DNA of 64,000 nucleotides from NCBI RefSeq assembly GCF_001667145.1, contig NZ_LZIF01000106.1:1-64000 (forward strand), read 5' to 3'. The first letter of the stretch is position 1. Each line of letters begins with the position of its first letter. A model generated the notes under the pieces. That model was not told the DNA's origin. It saw nothing but the letters and a program-made list of their open reading frames with translations, and made no database searches. The translations under genes were made by a program, and so were the position numbers. Source of the stretch: Mycobacterium sp. 852002-51971_SCH5477799-a (GTDB lineage Bacteria; Actinomycetota; Actinomycetes; Mycobacteriales; Mycobacteriaceae). Shown here piece by piece: positions 7,794 through 18,000 of this stretch.

Positions 7794-8398
7794 CCTTTCC
7801 CAGCAGACCGGTCTCGCTCCGCGACCGGCAGCGCGCACAGATCCGGGCCGAAATCCGGCGCGCGGCGTTTCGCTTGTTCGTCGAGCGCGGGTACGACGCG
7901 GTGACCACCGAGGAAATTGCCACGGCCGCAGGCGTTTCCCCACGCACGTTCTTCCGGCATGTTCCAGCGAAGGAAGAGCTTCTCCTTGCGCCCGTGCGGT
8001 ACGGCGGCGCCGCGATCGTCAATCTCCTCGAGAGACGGCCCGCCGCCGAGTCACCCGACGTCGCCCTGGTCAACGCCATCATCACGCGGACCCGCTCCTT
8101 CGAGCCGACCGACACCGAAGAATGGCGCGGGGCCCTGCTGGTCGTCCCCGACCTACTCGACAAGGTCACCGTCCACCGGCCGGCGGATAAGGAGCGAGCG
8201 ACCAAGCTCATCGCCGAACGGATGGGCGCCGAACCCGAGGCCGATATCCGTCCGGGTCTGCTGGTTCAACTCGCCTTCGCGGCCGCTGATTTCGCCTTCC
8301 AGCAATGGGTGCGACAGTCCGGGAAACCACGGCCACTGGATCGTTACGTCACCGAAGCGCTGGAAGCGGTCAAAAGTCCGCACTGGAAGCGAAGGTGA
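7790..8398 (+). CDS. TetR-family transcriptional regulator
   Basis: This 202-residue regulator has a canonical N-terminal TetR helix-turn-helix: RAAFRLFVERGYDAVTTEEI, then ATAAGVSPRTFFRHVPAKEEL (about residues 22-62). The C-terminal part is the variable ligand-binding dimerisation domain. It is the last gene of the 5732-8398 operon and overlaps the SDR stop, so it is probably autoregulated. The best operator candidate is the palindrome at 5659-5673 ahead of the operon. Confidence 0.9.
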   Translation: MTFPSRPVSLRDRQRAQIRAEIRRAAFRLFVERGYDAVTTEEIATAAGVSPRTFFRHVPAKEELLLAPVRYGGAAIVNLLERRPAAESPDVALVNAIITRTRSFEPTDTEEWRGALLVVPDLLDKVTVHRPADKERATKLIAERMGAEPEADIRPGLLVQLAFAAADFAFQQWVRQSGKPRPLDRYVTEALEAVKSPHWKRR

Positions 8399-8404
8399 AT
8401 TCGC

Positions 8405-9394
8405 TCAGCGCCGCGGCACCACTTCGGGATTGGCGATCCGGATGGGCGTCCCGTCCAGCCAGGCCACCACTGATTCCACCGTGTCCAAATAAAAGGCACC
8501 CAGCATTTCGCGCGTGACGTACCCCAGATGGGGAGACAGCGTCACGTTCGGAAGCAACCGCAGCCGATGGTCTTTCGGCAGCGGCTCGGTGTCGTAGACG
8601 TCCAGCCCGGCGCCGGCGATGCGCCCGGCTTCCAGCGCGTCCAGCAGGGACGCCTCGTCGACGATCGGGCCCCGGGAGGTGTTGATCAAGTAGGCGCTGG
8701 GCTTCATCGAAGCCAGCTCGGCTTCGCCGACCAGTCCTACGGTGCGTTCCGACAGCACCAGGTGAATCGAGACCACATCCGAGGATTCGAACAGCGTGGC
8801 TTTATCGACCTGGCGCGCGCCAACGCTCGAGGCGGCGTCCTCGGTGAGATTCTGGCTCCACGCAATGACGTCCATGCCAAAAACCCTGGCGTATTCGGCC
8901 ATGCGCCTACCGACTCTGCCCAGACCGAGCAGCCCCAGGGTCTTGCCGGCCAGGGTCATACCCGCGCTGGCCTGCCACCCGCCGGCACGCATGTTGCGAT
9001 GCTCGTCGGCGAGATTGCGCACCGTCGCAATCATCAGTCCCCACGCCAATTCCGGCGTGGCGTCGCGCATGGACCTGAATCGGGGATGGGCAAAATCCGA
9101 ATGCGCCACCAGAATCGAGTGCTCGCTGGCCGCGGCCATGTCCAGGTTCGGCAGACTCCTGCCGACGATCGTGATCAGCTTCAAGTCCGGCAGCTGCTCG
9201 ATCAAGGTCCGCGGAAACGCCATGCGCTCTCGCAGGGTGCACACCACGTCGAACGGCCGCAACGCATCCGCGGCCTCGTCCTCGGCAAGGTGGCGGTCGA
9301 AAACGGTTACCTCGGCCCGCTTTTGCACCGGTGACCAGTCGGCAACCTGCAAGGCCACGCCGGCGTAGTCATCGAGTATCGCTACCCTGGGCAT
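8405..9394 (-). CDS. D-2-hydroxyacid dehydrogenase (NAD-dependent)
   Basis: This 329-residue enzyme starts at ATG 9394 (MPRVAILDDYAG). It has the NAD-binding GLGRVG at 157-162 and the conserved catalytic set Arg 241 (NTSRG), Glu 270 (DTEPL) and His 289 (SPHLGYVT). The family reversibly reduces 2-keto acids to D-2-hydroxy acids (phosphoglycerate dehydrogenase/formate dehydrogenase fold). It lacks the ACT domain of SerA, so it is not the serine biosynthetic enzyme. Its 3' end faces the TetR gene, 6 bp away. Confidence 0.88.
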   Translation of the reverse strand: MPRVAILDDYAGVALQVADWSPVQKRAEVTVFDRHLAEDEAADALRPFDVVCTLRERMAFPRTLIEQLPDLKLITIVGRSLPNLDMAAASEHSILVAHSDFAHPRFRSMRDATPELAWGLMIATVRNLADEHRNMRAGGWQASAGMTLAGKTLGLLGLGRVGRRMAEYARVFGMDVIAWSQNLTEDAASSVGARQVDKATLFESSDVVSIHLVLSERTVGLVGEAELASMKPSAYLINTSRGPIVDEASLLDALEAGRIAGAGLDVYDTEPLPKDHRLRLLPNVTLSPHLGYVTREMLGAFYLDTVESVVAWLDGTPIRIANPEVVPRR

Positions 9395-9471
9395 GCGGTC
9401 ACCCCGATCCCGTGCATGGCTCACTGGAACATTACGTCGCGGGCGCCGTCAAGACCGCGACCGGCGGCCGA

Positions 9472-9945
9472 ATGTGGGCAGATCCGTGGACATCGCCCGA
9501 GCACCCACCGCATACTCATCGGGTGGGGCGTCGTCTCGCTGTGTTTCTGCTCGGGTCGGCATGGATGGTCAGCGGCGCGCTCATGGCGTTCAACCCGCCG
9601 CCGCACGACATCCGCAGAGCAGCGGCCCTGCCGTTCATCGGCTGGATCACGATGGCTCTCGGGATTTACATCGCCATCAAAGTGCTTTACACGGCCGACG
9701 CCGCGCACGCCGGCAAGCCGCCCCGACACGCCAACGGGAAGGAGGCCGGTGCCCGCGAGTCCGTCAAGCTGGTGGTCGGCATGGTCTTTCTTCCCGCGTG
9801 CGGCGCCTTCGCCGTCTGGGATGGCGCTCACCGGGGATCGCTATCGCTCGTCGGCATGGGAACCGCCTGCCTGGCCCTGGGGCTGCTGGCGACACCGTTC
9901 GCATTTCAAAAAGTGCGATGGATGTTGGGTAGGGGTCGCCGCTAG
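9472..9945 (+). CDS. small multi-pass membrane protein
   Basis: This encodes about 157 residues with hydrophobic segments near residues 22-42 (LAVFLLGSAWMVSGALMAF), 52-69 (LPFIGWITMALGIYIAI), 100-115 (LVVGMVFLPACGAF) and 124-143 (LSLVGMGTACLALGLLATPF), so four membrane spans are likely. It ends in a basic GRGRR tail. The ATG at 9472 is the best start inside a longer open frame. No family is recognised, and function is unknown. The gene stands between a hydroxyacid dehydrogenase and PrpR. Confidence 0.6.
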   Translation: MWADPWTSPEHPPHTHRVGRRLAVFLLGSAWMVSGALMAFNPPPHDIRRAAALPFIGWITMALGIYIAIKVLYTADAAHAGKPPRHANGKEAGARESVKLVVGMVFLPACGAFAVWDGAHRGSLSLVGMGTACLALGLLATPFAFQKVRWMLGRGRR

Positions 9946-9999
9946 GCCGATGCCGCCCTACGGGATGTTGCCGCACAGCGCGAGGCCGGCCGGGCCTGC

Positions 10000-11415
10000 T
10001 CAGGCCGTAATCACCGGCGGATACGGCAGATCCGTGCTGCTGTGCGGGTCGACACGCACCGGGCGACCGAGGTAGGGGAACGCGCGTTGCGGACAAGCGG
10101 GCCGGTCGCATATCTTGCAGCCCGCGCCGATCGGCACAATCGACTCGACGTTGGTCGGATCGATCCCGACGGAGTAGATGAGTTTCTCGGCATGGGCGAC
10201 GTCGCAGCCCAGTCCGATGGCGAAGGTCTTGTCCGGACCGAGATAACGGCTCGGCTCGCTAGTCGTGGTTCTGGCGATCCAGAAGTAGGTGCGCTCGTCG
10301 GGCATCCGCGCGACCTGCGTCAGGAACTGTCCGGGCCGGGAAAAGGCGTGGTGGACCACCCACAGCGGACAGTTCCCGCCGACACGGGAAAAGTGAAATG
10401 CCGTGGCGGACTGACGTTTCGAGATGTTCCCCGCGCTGTCGGTGCGGACAAAGATGAACGGCACACCGCGGGCGCTGGGGCGTTGCAGGGTGGACAGCCG
10501 GTGACAGACGGTTTCGAACCCTACCTCGAATCGCCTTGCCAGCTGGTCGATGTCATAGCGGACACGCCCGGCGGTATCGAGAAATCTCAGGTAGGGCAAC
10601 AGTAGTGCACCGGCGAAATAGTTGGCCAGACCGATGCGGGCCACGCCGCGTGCATCGTCACTGAGCTGATCGTCGCCGGCGATGATGCCGGTGATCAACC
10701 TGTCCTGGGTGAGCAAGGCGGTCTGGGTGGCGAGTTGAAAGGCGCGCTGGCCGGGGTGCAGCCACCGGGCCAAATACAAGGTCTTCGATTCGGGCGCATA
10801 CAGACGCTTGGAGTTGGGATCCAACGTTTGGCCGTCGTCGATTACCACCGTTACGCCCAGCTTGGCGGCGAGTAACTCCGCGAGCTGACCGTCGAGACCG
10901 CCGATGCGCAAACGGTTCTCGTCGAATAGGTTTTCGGCCGCGACGTCCAGTTCTCCGATGTAGTTCTTGCGGTCGTAGAAAAAGTCTCGGACCTCTTCGA
11001 AAGGCATTGGCTGTTGCGACGGCGTCGAGGTGTCGACATTGGCGTGACTGTGCAGGGCTTCGAGGTCGGCGGTGGTGTCGTGCAACCGGCGGTGCAGATT
11101 GACCAACGTCTGACCCACCGACGGCATGCGGGCGACCAGCTCCTCGACTTGCGCGGGCGTGGCAGACGTATCGGCCAGAACTTCGCGCAGGTCCGAGACC
11201 AAGCGAGCGTCCGACTCCGGCGCAAAATAATGCGTGGGCAAGTCGAACCGATCCGTGAGGGTGAGCAGCACCGGGACGGTGATCGGACGCTGATCGTTTT
11301 CCAGTTGATTGACGTAGCTGGTCGATAAGCCCAAGACGCGCGCCAGCGCCACCTGGGTCAGCCCCTTTTCCTCGCGCAAACGCCGTAACCGTGCGCCGGC
11401 GAACGTCTTCGCCAC
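10000..11415 (-). CDS. prpR: PrpR/RamB-type regulator of propionate metabolism (ScfR family)
   Basis: This 471-residue regulator has an N-terminal XRE helix-turn-helix (residues 8-63: LRRLREEKGLTQVALARVLGLSTSYVNQLEN), a central ImmA/IrrE-like (DUF955) region, and a C-terminal DUF2083-type domain. Near the C-terminus lies a Cys-rich GCKICDRPACPQRAF segment matching the cysteines reported to hold a 4Fe-4S cluster in M. tuberculosis PrpR. That protein activates methylcitrate-cycle genes in response to propionyl-CoA. Here the gene is divergent from prpDBC, the expected arrangement. Confidence 0.92.
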   Translation of the reverse strand: MAKTFAGARLRRLREEKGLTQVALARVLGLSTSYVNQLENDQRPITVPVLLTLTDRFDLPTHYFAPESDARLVSDLREVLADTSATPAQVEELVARMPSVGQTLVNLHRRLHDTTADLEALHSHANVDTSTPSQQPMPFEEVRDFFYDRKNYIGELDVAAENLFDENRLRIGGLDGQLAELLAAKLGVTVVIDDGQTLDPNSKRLYAPESKTLYLARWLHPGQRAFQLATQTALLTQDRLITGIIAGDDQLSDDARGVARIGLANYFAGALLLPYLRFLDTAGRVRYDIDQLARRFEVGFETVCHRLSTLQRPSARGVPFIFVRTDSAGNISKRQSATAFHFSRVGGNCPLWVVHHAFSRPGQFLTQVARMPDERTYFWIARTTTSEPSRYLGPDKTFAIGLGCDVAHAEKLIYSVGIDPTNVESIVPIGAGCKICDRPACPQRAFPYLGRPVRVDPHSSTDLPYPPVITA

Positions 11416-11440
11416 CCGTCACACAGTACGCCTCGCCCTT

Positions 11441-11460
11441 ACGCAAGATTCGCAAAATCT
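11441..11460. promoter_or_regulatory. putative PrpR operator: 10-bp direct repeat in the prpR-prpD intergenic region
   Basis: The 118-bp gap between divergent prpR (start 11415) and prpD (start 11534) contains ACGCAAGATT followed directly by CGCAAAATCT, a near direct repeat built on CGCAA(A/G)AT. RamB/PrpR regulators are known to recognise short TTTGCAAA-like elements, and the CGCAAA core is close to that. Its location near the prpR start suits autoregulation plus activation of prpD. Recognition by PrpR is inferred. Confidence 0.4.
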
Positions 11461-11533
11461 CGCGGCCAAGAACGCATGATTACGCTTTTACAGGCCATTT
11501 ACCCCCGCTGCCACTCTGCGTACTGTGCGAGTT

Positions 11534-13033
11534 ATGCGGATCCACGACGTTCGAACCCGACGCAGCGCCGATGACTTCCCCCGCGAGGAGCACCTGGCCT
11601 GGAAGATCGCCGAGGTCGCAGCGGACCCAGTCGCCGTGCTCGCGGACACCGAGGCGATGGTGATCAACCGCGTCATCGACAACGCCGCGGTCTCGGCCGC
11701 GTCGGTCACCCGTCGTCCGGTCGCCGCCGCCCGCGCTCAGGCGCGGGCGCACCCGTCCAAGGGCGCCAAGGTTTTCGGGATCCAGGGCGACTACTCACCG
11801 GAGTGGGCGGCCTGGGCCAACGGCGTCGCCGTGCGCGAACTTGACTTTCACGACACCTTCCTGGCCGCCGAATACTCCCACCCGGGTGACAACATCCCCC
11901 CGCTGGTCGCCGTGGCCCAGCACCTCGGGATCAGCGGGGCCGACCTGATCCGCGGCATCGCCACCGGCTACGAGGTCCACATCGATCTGGCCAAAGGAAT
12001 CTGCTTGCACGAGCACAAGGTTGACCATGTCGCGCATTTGGGCCCGTCGGTGGCCGCCGGCCTGGGCACCATGTTGCATCTCGACAAGGAGACCATCTAC
12101 CAGGCCATCGGTCAGGCGCTGCACTTGACCACCTCCACCCGACAGTCTCGCAAGGGCCTGATCTCCAGCTGGAAGGCGTACGCGCCCGCCTGGGCCGGCA
12201 AAGTCGCTATTGAAGCTGTTGACCGCGCCATGCGCGGTGAGGGCGCACCCGCCCCCATCTGGGAGGGAGAGGACGGCGTAATCGCCTGGCTGCTCTCGGG
12301 ACCCGACCACACCTACCAGGTGCCGCTGCCCGAGCCCGGTGAGCCCAAGCGCGCGATCCTGGACAGTTACACCAAGGAGCATTCCGCCGAATACCAGAGT
12401 CAGGCGCTGATCGACCTCGCCCGCCGGATGCGCGAGAGTATCGGCGATCTGGAGCAGGTCGCGACGATCGTGCTGCACACCAGCCATCACACCCACTACG
12501 TGATCGGCACTGGAGCGGGCGACCCGCAGAAGTTCGACCCGGATGCCTCTCGCGAGACGCTGGACCATTCCGTGATGTACATCTTCGCGGTCGCGCTGCA
12601 GGACCAAACCTGGCATCACGAAAGGTCTTACGCGCCGGAGCGGGCCCACCGGCCCGACACCATCGAGCTGTGGCGCAAGATCTCGACGGTCGAAGATCCC
12701 GAATGGACCCGGCGCTACCACGCCGCGGACCCCGCGTCGAAGGCGTTCGGCGCCCGTGCCGAAGTCACCCTGAAGAACGGTGAGGTCATCGTTGACGAGA
12801 TCGCGGTCGCCGACGCGCACCCGCTGGGGGCCCGGCCGTTCAAGCGCAAGCAGTACATCGGAAAGTTCACCGAACTGGCCCAGGGTGTGGTCAGCGACAC
12901 CGAGCAGCGGCGGTTCCTCTCAGCGGCCGAGGCCCTTCCGGACCTGCAGGCGGGCGCTCTGGGTGCGCTCAACATCACGGTCGATCCGCTGGTGCTCGAC
13001 AATGCGCCCACTGTTGCCTCGGGGATCTTCTGA
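11534..13033 (+). CDS. prpD: 2-methylcitrate dehydratase PrpD
   Basis: This 499-residue member of the MmgE/PrpD family dehydrates 2-methylcitrate to 2-methyl-cis-aconitate in the methylcitrate cycle. I start at ATG 11534 (MRIHDVRTRRSADDFPRE), whose N-terminus matches mycobacterial PrpD as I recall it; a GTG three codons upstream is also open. Characteristic segments are DNAAVSAASV and GIQGDYSPEWAAWANG near the N-terminus and LARRMRESIGDL in the middle. Its stop overlaps the prpB start (TGATG). It is first in the prpDBC operon, opposite prpR. Confidence 0.95.
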   Translation: MRIHDVRTRRSADDFPREEHLAWKIAEVAADPVAVLADTEAMVINRVIDNAAVSAASVTRRPVAAARAQARAHPSKGAKVFGIQGDYSPEWAAWANGVAVRELDFHDTFLAAEYSHPGDNIPPLVAVAQHLGISGADLIRGIATGYEVHIDLAKGICLHEHKVDHVAHLGPSVAAGLGTMLHLDKETIYQAIGQALHLTTSTRQSRKGLISSWKAYAPAWAGKVAIEAVDRAMRGEGAPAPIWEGEDGVIAWLLSGPDHTYQVPLPEPGEPKRAILDSYTKEHSAEYQSQALIDLARRMRESIGDLEQVATIVLHTSHHTHYVIGTGAGDPQKFDPDASRETLDHSVMYIFAVALQDQTWHHERSYAPERAHRPDTIELWRKISTVEDPEWTRRYHAADPASKAFGARAEVTLKNGEVIVDEIAVADAHPLGARPFKRKQYIGKFTELAQGVVSDTEQRRFLSAAEALPDLQAGALGALNITVDPLVLDNAPTVASGIF

Positions 13034-13947
13034 TGAGTGGATTGATCGGCAGCTCCGTGCCGGCGGCAACCAAGCGGGACCAATTTCGCGCCTCGTTGAA
13101 AAGTGGTCGCTTGCAACGATTTCCGGGCGCCTTCTCGCCACTGGTGGCCAAGCTGGTCGCCGAGCTCGGGTTCGACGGCGTGTACGTGTCCGGGGCGGTG
13201 CTGTCGGCCGACCTCGGCCTGCCCGACATCGGCCTGACCACCCTGACCGAAGTCAGCGCGCGCGGAGCACAGATCGCCTCGGTCACCGACCTGCCCACCC
13301 TGATCGATGCCGACACCGGCTTCGGGGAACCGATGAGCGCGGCGCGCACCGTGACCGTGCTGGAGGATGCCGGGCTGGCCGGCTGCCATTTGGAGGACCA
13401 GCAAAACCCCAAGCGGTGCGGGCATCTCGACGGAAAGGCCGTCGTGCCTGCCGGCGAGATGATCAAACGCCTGCGCGCTGCCGTGGCCGCCCGGCGGGAC
13501 CCAAATTTCATCATCTGCGCTCGCACCGACGCCGCCGCGATCGAGGGGATCCCCGCCGCGATCGACCGTGCGAAGGCCTACGCCGAGGCGGGCGCCGACC
13601 TGATCTTCACCGAAGCCCTGCACACACCAAGCGAATTCGAGCGGTTCCGGGCCGCCGTGGACACACCGTTGCTGGCCAACATGACCGAGTTCGGTAAGTC
13701 GGAGCTCTTGAGCGCCCGGCAGCTGTCCGACATCGGCTACAACGTGGTGATCTACCCGGTGACCACGCTGCGGTTGGCCATGCACGCCGTCGAGGCCGGC
13801 CTACGTGAAATCGCGGACGCGGGAACGCAAGCCGGGCTCTTAGACCGCATGCAACTCCGCAACCGGCTTTACGAGCTGCTGCGCTACGCCGATTACAGCC
13901 AATTCGATTCCGACATCTACAACTTCGCGCAAGGAGTCGTGCAATGA
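13033..13947 (+). CDS. prpB: methylisocitrate lyase PrpB
   Basis: This 304-residue member of the isocitrate lyase/PEP mutase superfamily splits 2-methylisocitrate into pyruvate and succinate. The active-site loop NPKRCGHLDGK at about residues 119-129 (Cys in KRCGH) is the diagnostic motif, preceded by metal-binding DADTGFGEP. It starts one base into the prpD stop and overlaps prpC by 4 bp, so all three are coupled. M. tuberculosis lacks prpB and uses isocitrate lyase instead, so this gene marks a non-tuberculous species. Confidence 0.95.
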   Translation: MSGLIGSSVPAATKRDQFRASLKSGRLQRFPGAFSPLVAKLVAELGFDGVYVSGAVLSADLGLPDIGLTTLTEVSARGAQIASVTDLPTLIDADTGFGEPMSAARTVTVLEDAGLAGCHLEDQQNPKRCGHLDGKAVVPAGEMIKRLRAAVAARRDPNFIICARTDAAAIEGIPAAIDRAKAYAEAGADLIFTEALHTPSEFERFRAAVDTPLLANMTEFGKSELLSARQLSDIGYNVVIYPVTTLRLAMHAVEAGLREIADAGTQAGLLDRMQLRNRLYELLRYADYSQFDSDIYNFAQGVVQ

Positions 13948-15071
13948 GCACCGTCGAAGACAACCAGCCCCGCATCTACAAGGGCCTGGCCGGTGTCGTC
14001 GTCGACACCACCGCCATCTCCAAGGTCGTTCCGGAAACCAACTCCCTCACCTACCGTGGGTACGCGGTGCAGGACCTGGCGGCGAAGTGCAGCTTCGAAC
14101 AGGTTGCCTACTTGCTGTGGCACGGCGAGCTTCCCGACGACCAACAGCTTGCGCTGTTCTCCCAGCGGGAACGCGCGTCCCGCCGACTGAACCGATCCCA
14201 GCTGTCGTTGTTGGCCAAGTTGCCCGAGACCTGCCACCCGATGGACGTGGTGCGCACCTTCATCAGTTCGATGGGGGCCGAGGATCCGGACGAGGACGAC
14301 AGCAGTCCGGCGGCCAACTATGCCAAGGCGATGCGAATGTTCGCGCTGTTGCCCACCATCGTCGCCGCCGACATGCGCCGCCGGCGCGGCCTGGACCCCA
14401 TCGCCCCGCACAGCCACATGAACTATGCGCAGAACTTCCTGCACATGTGCTTCGGCGATGTGCCCGAGCAGGTGGTGATGGACGCCTTCGAGCAGTCGAT
14501 GATCCTCTACGCCGAGCACAGCTTCAACGCATCGACCTTCGCCGCCCGGGTGGTTACCTCCACCCAATCCGACATCTACAGTTCGGTCACCGCCGCTATC
14601 GGCGCGCTCAAGGGCCCGCTGCACGGCGGCGCCAACGAGGCCGTCATGCACGACATGCTCGAGATCGGCACCGCGGACAAGGCCGCAGAATGGCTGCGGG
14701 GCAAGCTGGATCGCAAAGACAAGATCATGGGCTTCGGCCACCGGGTGTACAAGAACGGTGACTCGCGGGTGCCGACCATGAAGGAGGCCCTCAAACGGGT
14801 CGCCGCCGCGCGCGACGGCCAGAAGTGGCTCGACATCTACGAAGTTCTGGAGATGGGGATGGCCAAGGGCAACGGCATCAAACCCAACTTGGACTTCCCG
14901 ACCGGACCGGCCTATTACCTGATGGGCTTTGACATCGGCATCTTCACGCCGATCTTCGTGATGAGCCGGATCACCGGGTGGACGGCGCACGTCATGGAGC
15001 AGACCGCGTCCAACGCGCTGATCCGTCCGCTGAGCGAGTATGTCGGACCTCCGCAACGCGCTCTATCGTAA
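13944..15071 (+). CDS. prpC: 2-methylcitrate synthase PrpC
   Basis: This 375-residue citrate-synthase-family enzyme condenses propionyl-CoA with oxaloacetate. Visible catalytic regions are LHGGANEAV (His), GFGHRVYK (His) and MGFDIGIFTPIF near the C-terminus. The short length, without the longer N-terminal domain of GltA, and the operon with prpD and prpB favour methylcitrate synthase over citrate synthase. It starts on an ATGA overlap with prpB, and only 5 bp separate its stop from the pyruvate carboxylase start. Confidence 0.95.
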   Translation: MSTVEDNQPRIYKGLAGVVVDTTAISKVVPETNSLTYRGYAVQDLAAKCSFEQVAYLLWHGELPDDQQLALFSQRERASRRLNRSQLSLLAKLPETCHPMDVVRTFISSMGAEDPDEDDSSPAANYAKAMRMFALLPTIVAADMRRRRGLDPIAPHSHMNYAQNFLHMCFGDVPEQVVMDAFEQSMILYAEHSFNASTFAARVVTSTQSDIYSSVTAAIGALKGPLHGGANEAVMHDMLEIGTADKAAEWLRGKLDRKDKIMGFGHRVYKNGDSRVPTMKEALKRVAAARDGQKWLDIYEVLEMGMAKGNGIKPNLDFPTGPAYYLMGFDIGIFTPIFVMSRITGWTAHVMEQTASNALIRPLSEYVGPPQRALS

Positions 15072-15076
15072 ACACC

Positions 15077-18000
15077 GTGTTTGCGAAAGTACTTGTCGCC
15101 AATCGCGGCGAGATTGCGATCCGCGCGTTCCGCGCCGCCTATGAGCTGGAGATCGGCACGGTCGCGGTCTACCCATACGAGGACCGCAATTCCGTGCATC
15201 GGCTGAAGGCCGACGAGTCCTACCAGATCGGTGAGGAGGGCCACCCGGTCCGCGCTTACCTGTCGGTCGACGACATCGTCGCGACGGCACAGGCGTGCGG
15301 AGCGGACGCGATCTACCCCGGCTATGGCTTCTTGTCGGAGAATCCCGACCTGGCGGCGGCGTGCGCGGCGGCGGACATCACCTTCGTCGGCCCGAGTGCA
15401 GAAGTGCTCGAGCTCACGGGCAACAAGTCGCGGGCGATCGCGGCGGCGCGGGAGGCGGGTCTTCCGGTGCTGGCTTCCTCGGCGCCCTCGACGTCCGTGG
15501 ATGAACTGCTGGCGGCCGCCGAGTCGATGACGTTTCCACTGTTTGTCAAGGCGGTCGCCGGCGGCGGCGGACGCGGGATGCGCCGGGTGGCCGAGGCCGC
15601 GTCGCTGCCGGAGGCGATCGAGGCGGCCAGCCGTGAGGCCGAGTCCGCGTTCGGGGATGCCTCGGTGTTTCTCGAGCAGGCGGTGATCAACCCGCGTCAC
15701 ATCGAGGTGCAGATCCTGGCCGACACACAGGGCAACGTCATGCACCTCTACGAGCGGGACTGCAGCGTGCAGCGCCGCCACCAGAAGGTCATCGAGATCG
15801 CCCCCGCTCTCGGCCTTGATCCTGAACTGCGCCAACAGATCTGCGCGGACGCGGTGGCATTCGCGCGAAGCATCGGCTATACCTGTGCGGGCACCGTGGA
15901 ATTCCTGCTCGATGAGCGCGGCAATCATGTGTTCATCGAGATGAATCCCCGCATCCAGGTGGAACACACGGTGACCGAGGAGATCACCGATGTCGACCTG
16001 GTGTCGGCACAGCTGCGGATCGCCGGGGGGCAGAGCCTGGAAGACATTGGCCTGAGCCAGGATTCGGTGGTTCCGCATGGCGCGGCGTTGCAGTGCCGGA
16101 TCACCACCGAAGATCCGGCGAACGGTTTCCGTCCGGACACCGGCCGGATCACCGCCTACCGAACACCCGGCGGCGCGGGAATCCGGTTGGACGGCGGCAC
16201 GACGCTGGGCGCCGACATCAGCGCCCACTTCGACTCGATGCTGATCAAGCTGACCTGCCGGGGCCGCGACTTCGCGACCGCGGTGCGCCGGGCCCGACGC
16301 GCCGTCGCGGAGTTCCGGATCCGCGGCGTCTCGACGAATATCCCATTCCTGCAAGCGGTCCTGGACGATCCGGATTTTCAGGCCGGCCGTATCACGACGT
16401 CGTTCATCGAGGAGCGCCCGAAGCTGCTCACCGCGCGCAGCTCCGCTGACCGCGGCACCAAAATTCTCAACTACCTGGCCGACGTGACCGTCAACAAGCC
16501 GCACGGTGAGCGTCCGTCGGCGGTCTACCCGCACGACAAGCTGCCCGACATCGATCTGTCGGCGGATCCCCCGGCCGGTTCCAAGCAGCGGCTGGCCGAG
16601 CTCGGGCCGGAGCGCTTTGCGGCGTGGTTACGCGAGTCGCGCGGCGTCGGCGTCACCGATACCACGTTCCGCGACGCGCACCAATCCCTGCTCGCCACGC
16701 GGGTCCGCACCAGCGGCCTGATCAAGGTGGCGCCCTACATCGCGCGGACCACACCGCAACTGTTGTCGATCGAATGCTGGGGCGGGGCGACTTACGATGT
16801 GGCGCTGCGGTTTCTGAAGGAGGATCCGTGGGAGCGGCTGGCAACGCTGCGCGAGGCGTTGCCCAACATCTGCCTGCAGATGCTGCTGCGCGGGCGCAAC
16901 ACCGTCGGATACACGCCCTATCCGGAGACCGTCACCACGGCGTTCGTCGAGGAAGCGACGGCGACCGGCATCGATATCTTCCGGATCTTCGATGCGTTGA
17001 ACAACGTCGACTCGATGCGACCGGCCATCGACGCCGTGCGGGAAACCGGGGCGGCGGTGGCCGAGGTGGCGATGTCCTACACCGGCGATCTCAGTGATCC
17101 GGCCGAAAAGCTGTACACGCTCGACTATTACCTGAAGCTGGCCGAACAGATCGTCGACGCGGGTGCCCATGTGCTGGCGATCAAGGACATGGCCGGGCTG
17201 CTGCGTGCGCCGGCGGCGGCGACGCTGGTCTCGGCGCTCAAGTCCCGATTCGACCTGCCGGTGCACGTGCATACCCACGACACCCCGGGTGGCCAGCTGG
17301 CGAGCTACGTGGCGGCCTGGCACGCCGGGGCCGACGCCGTCGACGGTGCCGCTGCCCCCCTCGCGGGAACCACCAGCCAGCCCGCGCTGTCGTCGATCGT
17401 GGCCGCCGCAGCGAACACGACCTACGACACCGGGTTATCGCTGCCGGCCGTCTGCGATCTGGAGCCATATTGGGAGGCGCTGCGAAAGGTGTACGCGCCG
17501 TTTGAATCCGGGCTTCCCGCCCCGACAGGACGGGTGTATAACCACGAGATTCCGGGCGGCCAGCTGTCGAACCTGCGCCAGCAAGCCATCGCGCTGGGAC
17601 TCGGTGACAGGTTCGAGGACATCGAAAACGCCTACGCCGGAGCCGATGCGATCCTCGGCCACCTGGTCAAGGTCACCCCGTCCAGCAAGGTGGTCGGTGA
17701 CCTGGCGCTGGCGTTGGTCGGCGCTGGCGTCAGCGCCCAAGACTTCGCCGACGACCCCGCTCGGTATGACATCCCGGATTCGGTGATCGGCTTCCTGCGC
17801 GGAGAACTCGGTGACCCACCGGGCGGTTGGCCCGAGCCGTTGCGCACCAAGGCATTGGAGGGGCGCGGCCCGGCGAAGCCGGAGCAGGCGCTGTCCGCCG
17901 ACGACGAGAAGGCGTTGGCCGCCCCGGGCGTCGAGCGGCAGGCGGCGCTGAACCGGCTGCTGTTCCCCGGGCCCACCAAGGAACTCGAGGACCATCGCGA

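Noticed and set aside
11795..12820. Reverse-strand open frame of 341 codons opposite prpD
   Set aside because: Composition of an antisense GC shadow; prpD is certain.
14915..16534. Long reverse-strand open frame (539 codons) opposite prpC/pyruvate carboxylase
   Set aside because: Arg/Gly/His-rich translation without any domain, entirely antisense to two clear genes; typical GC-rich shadow frame.
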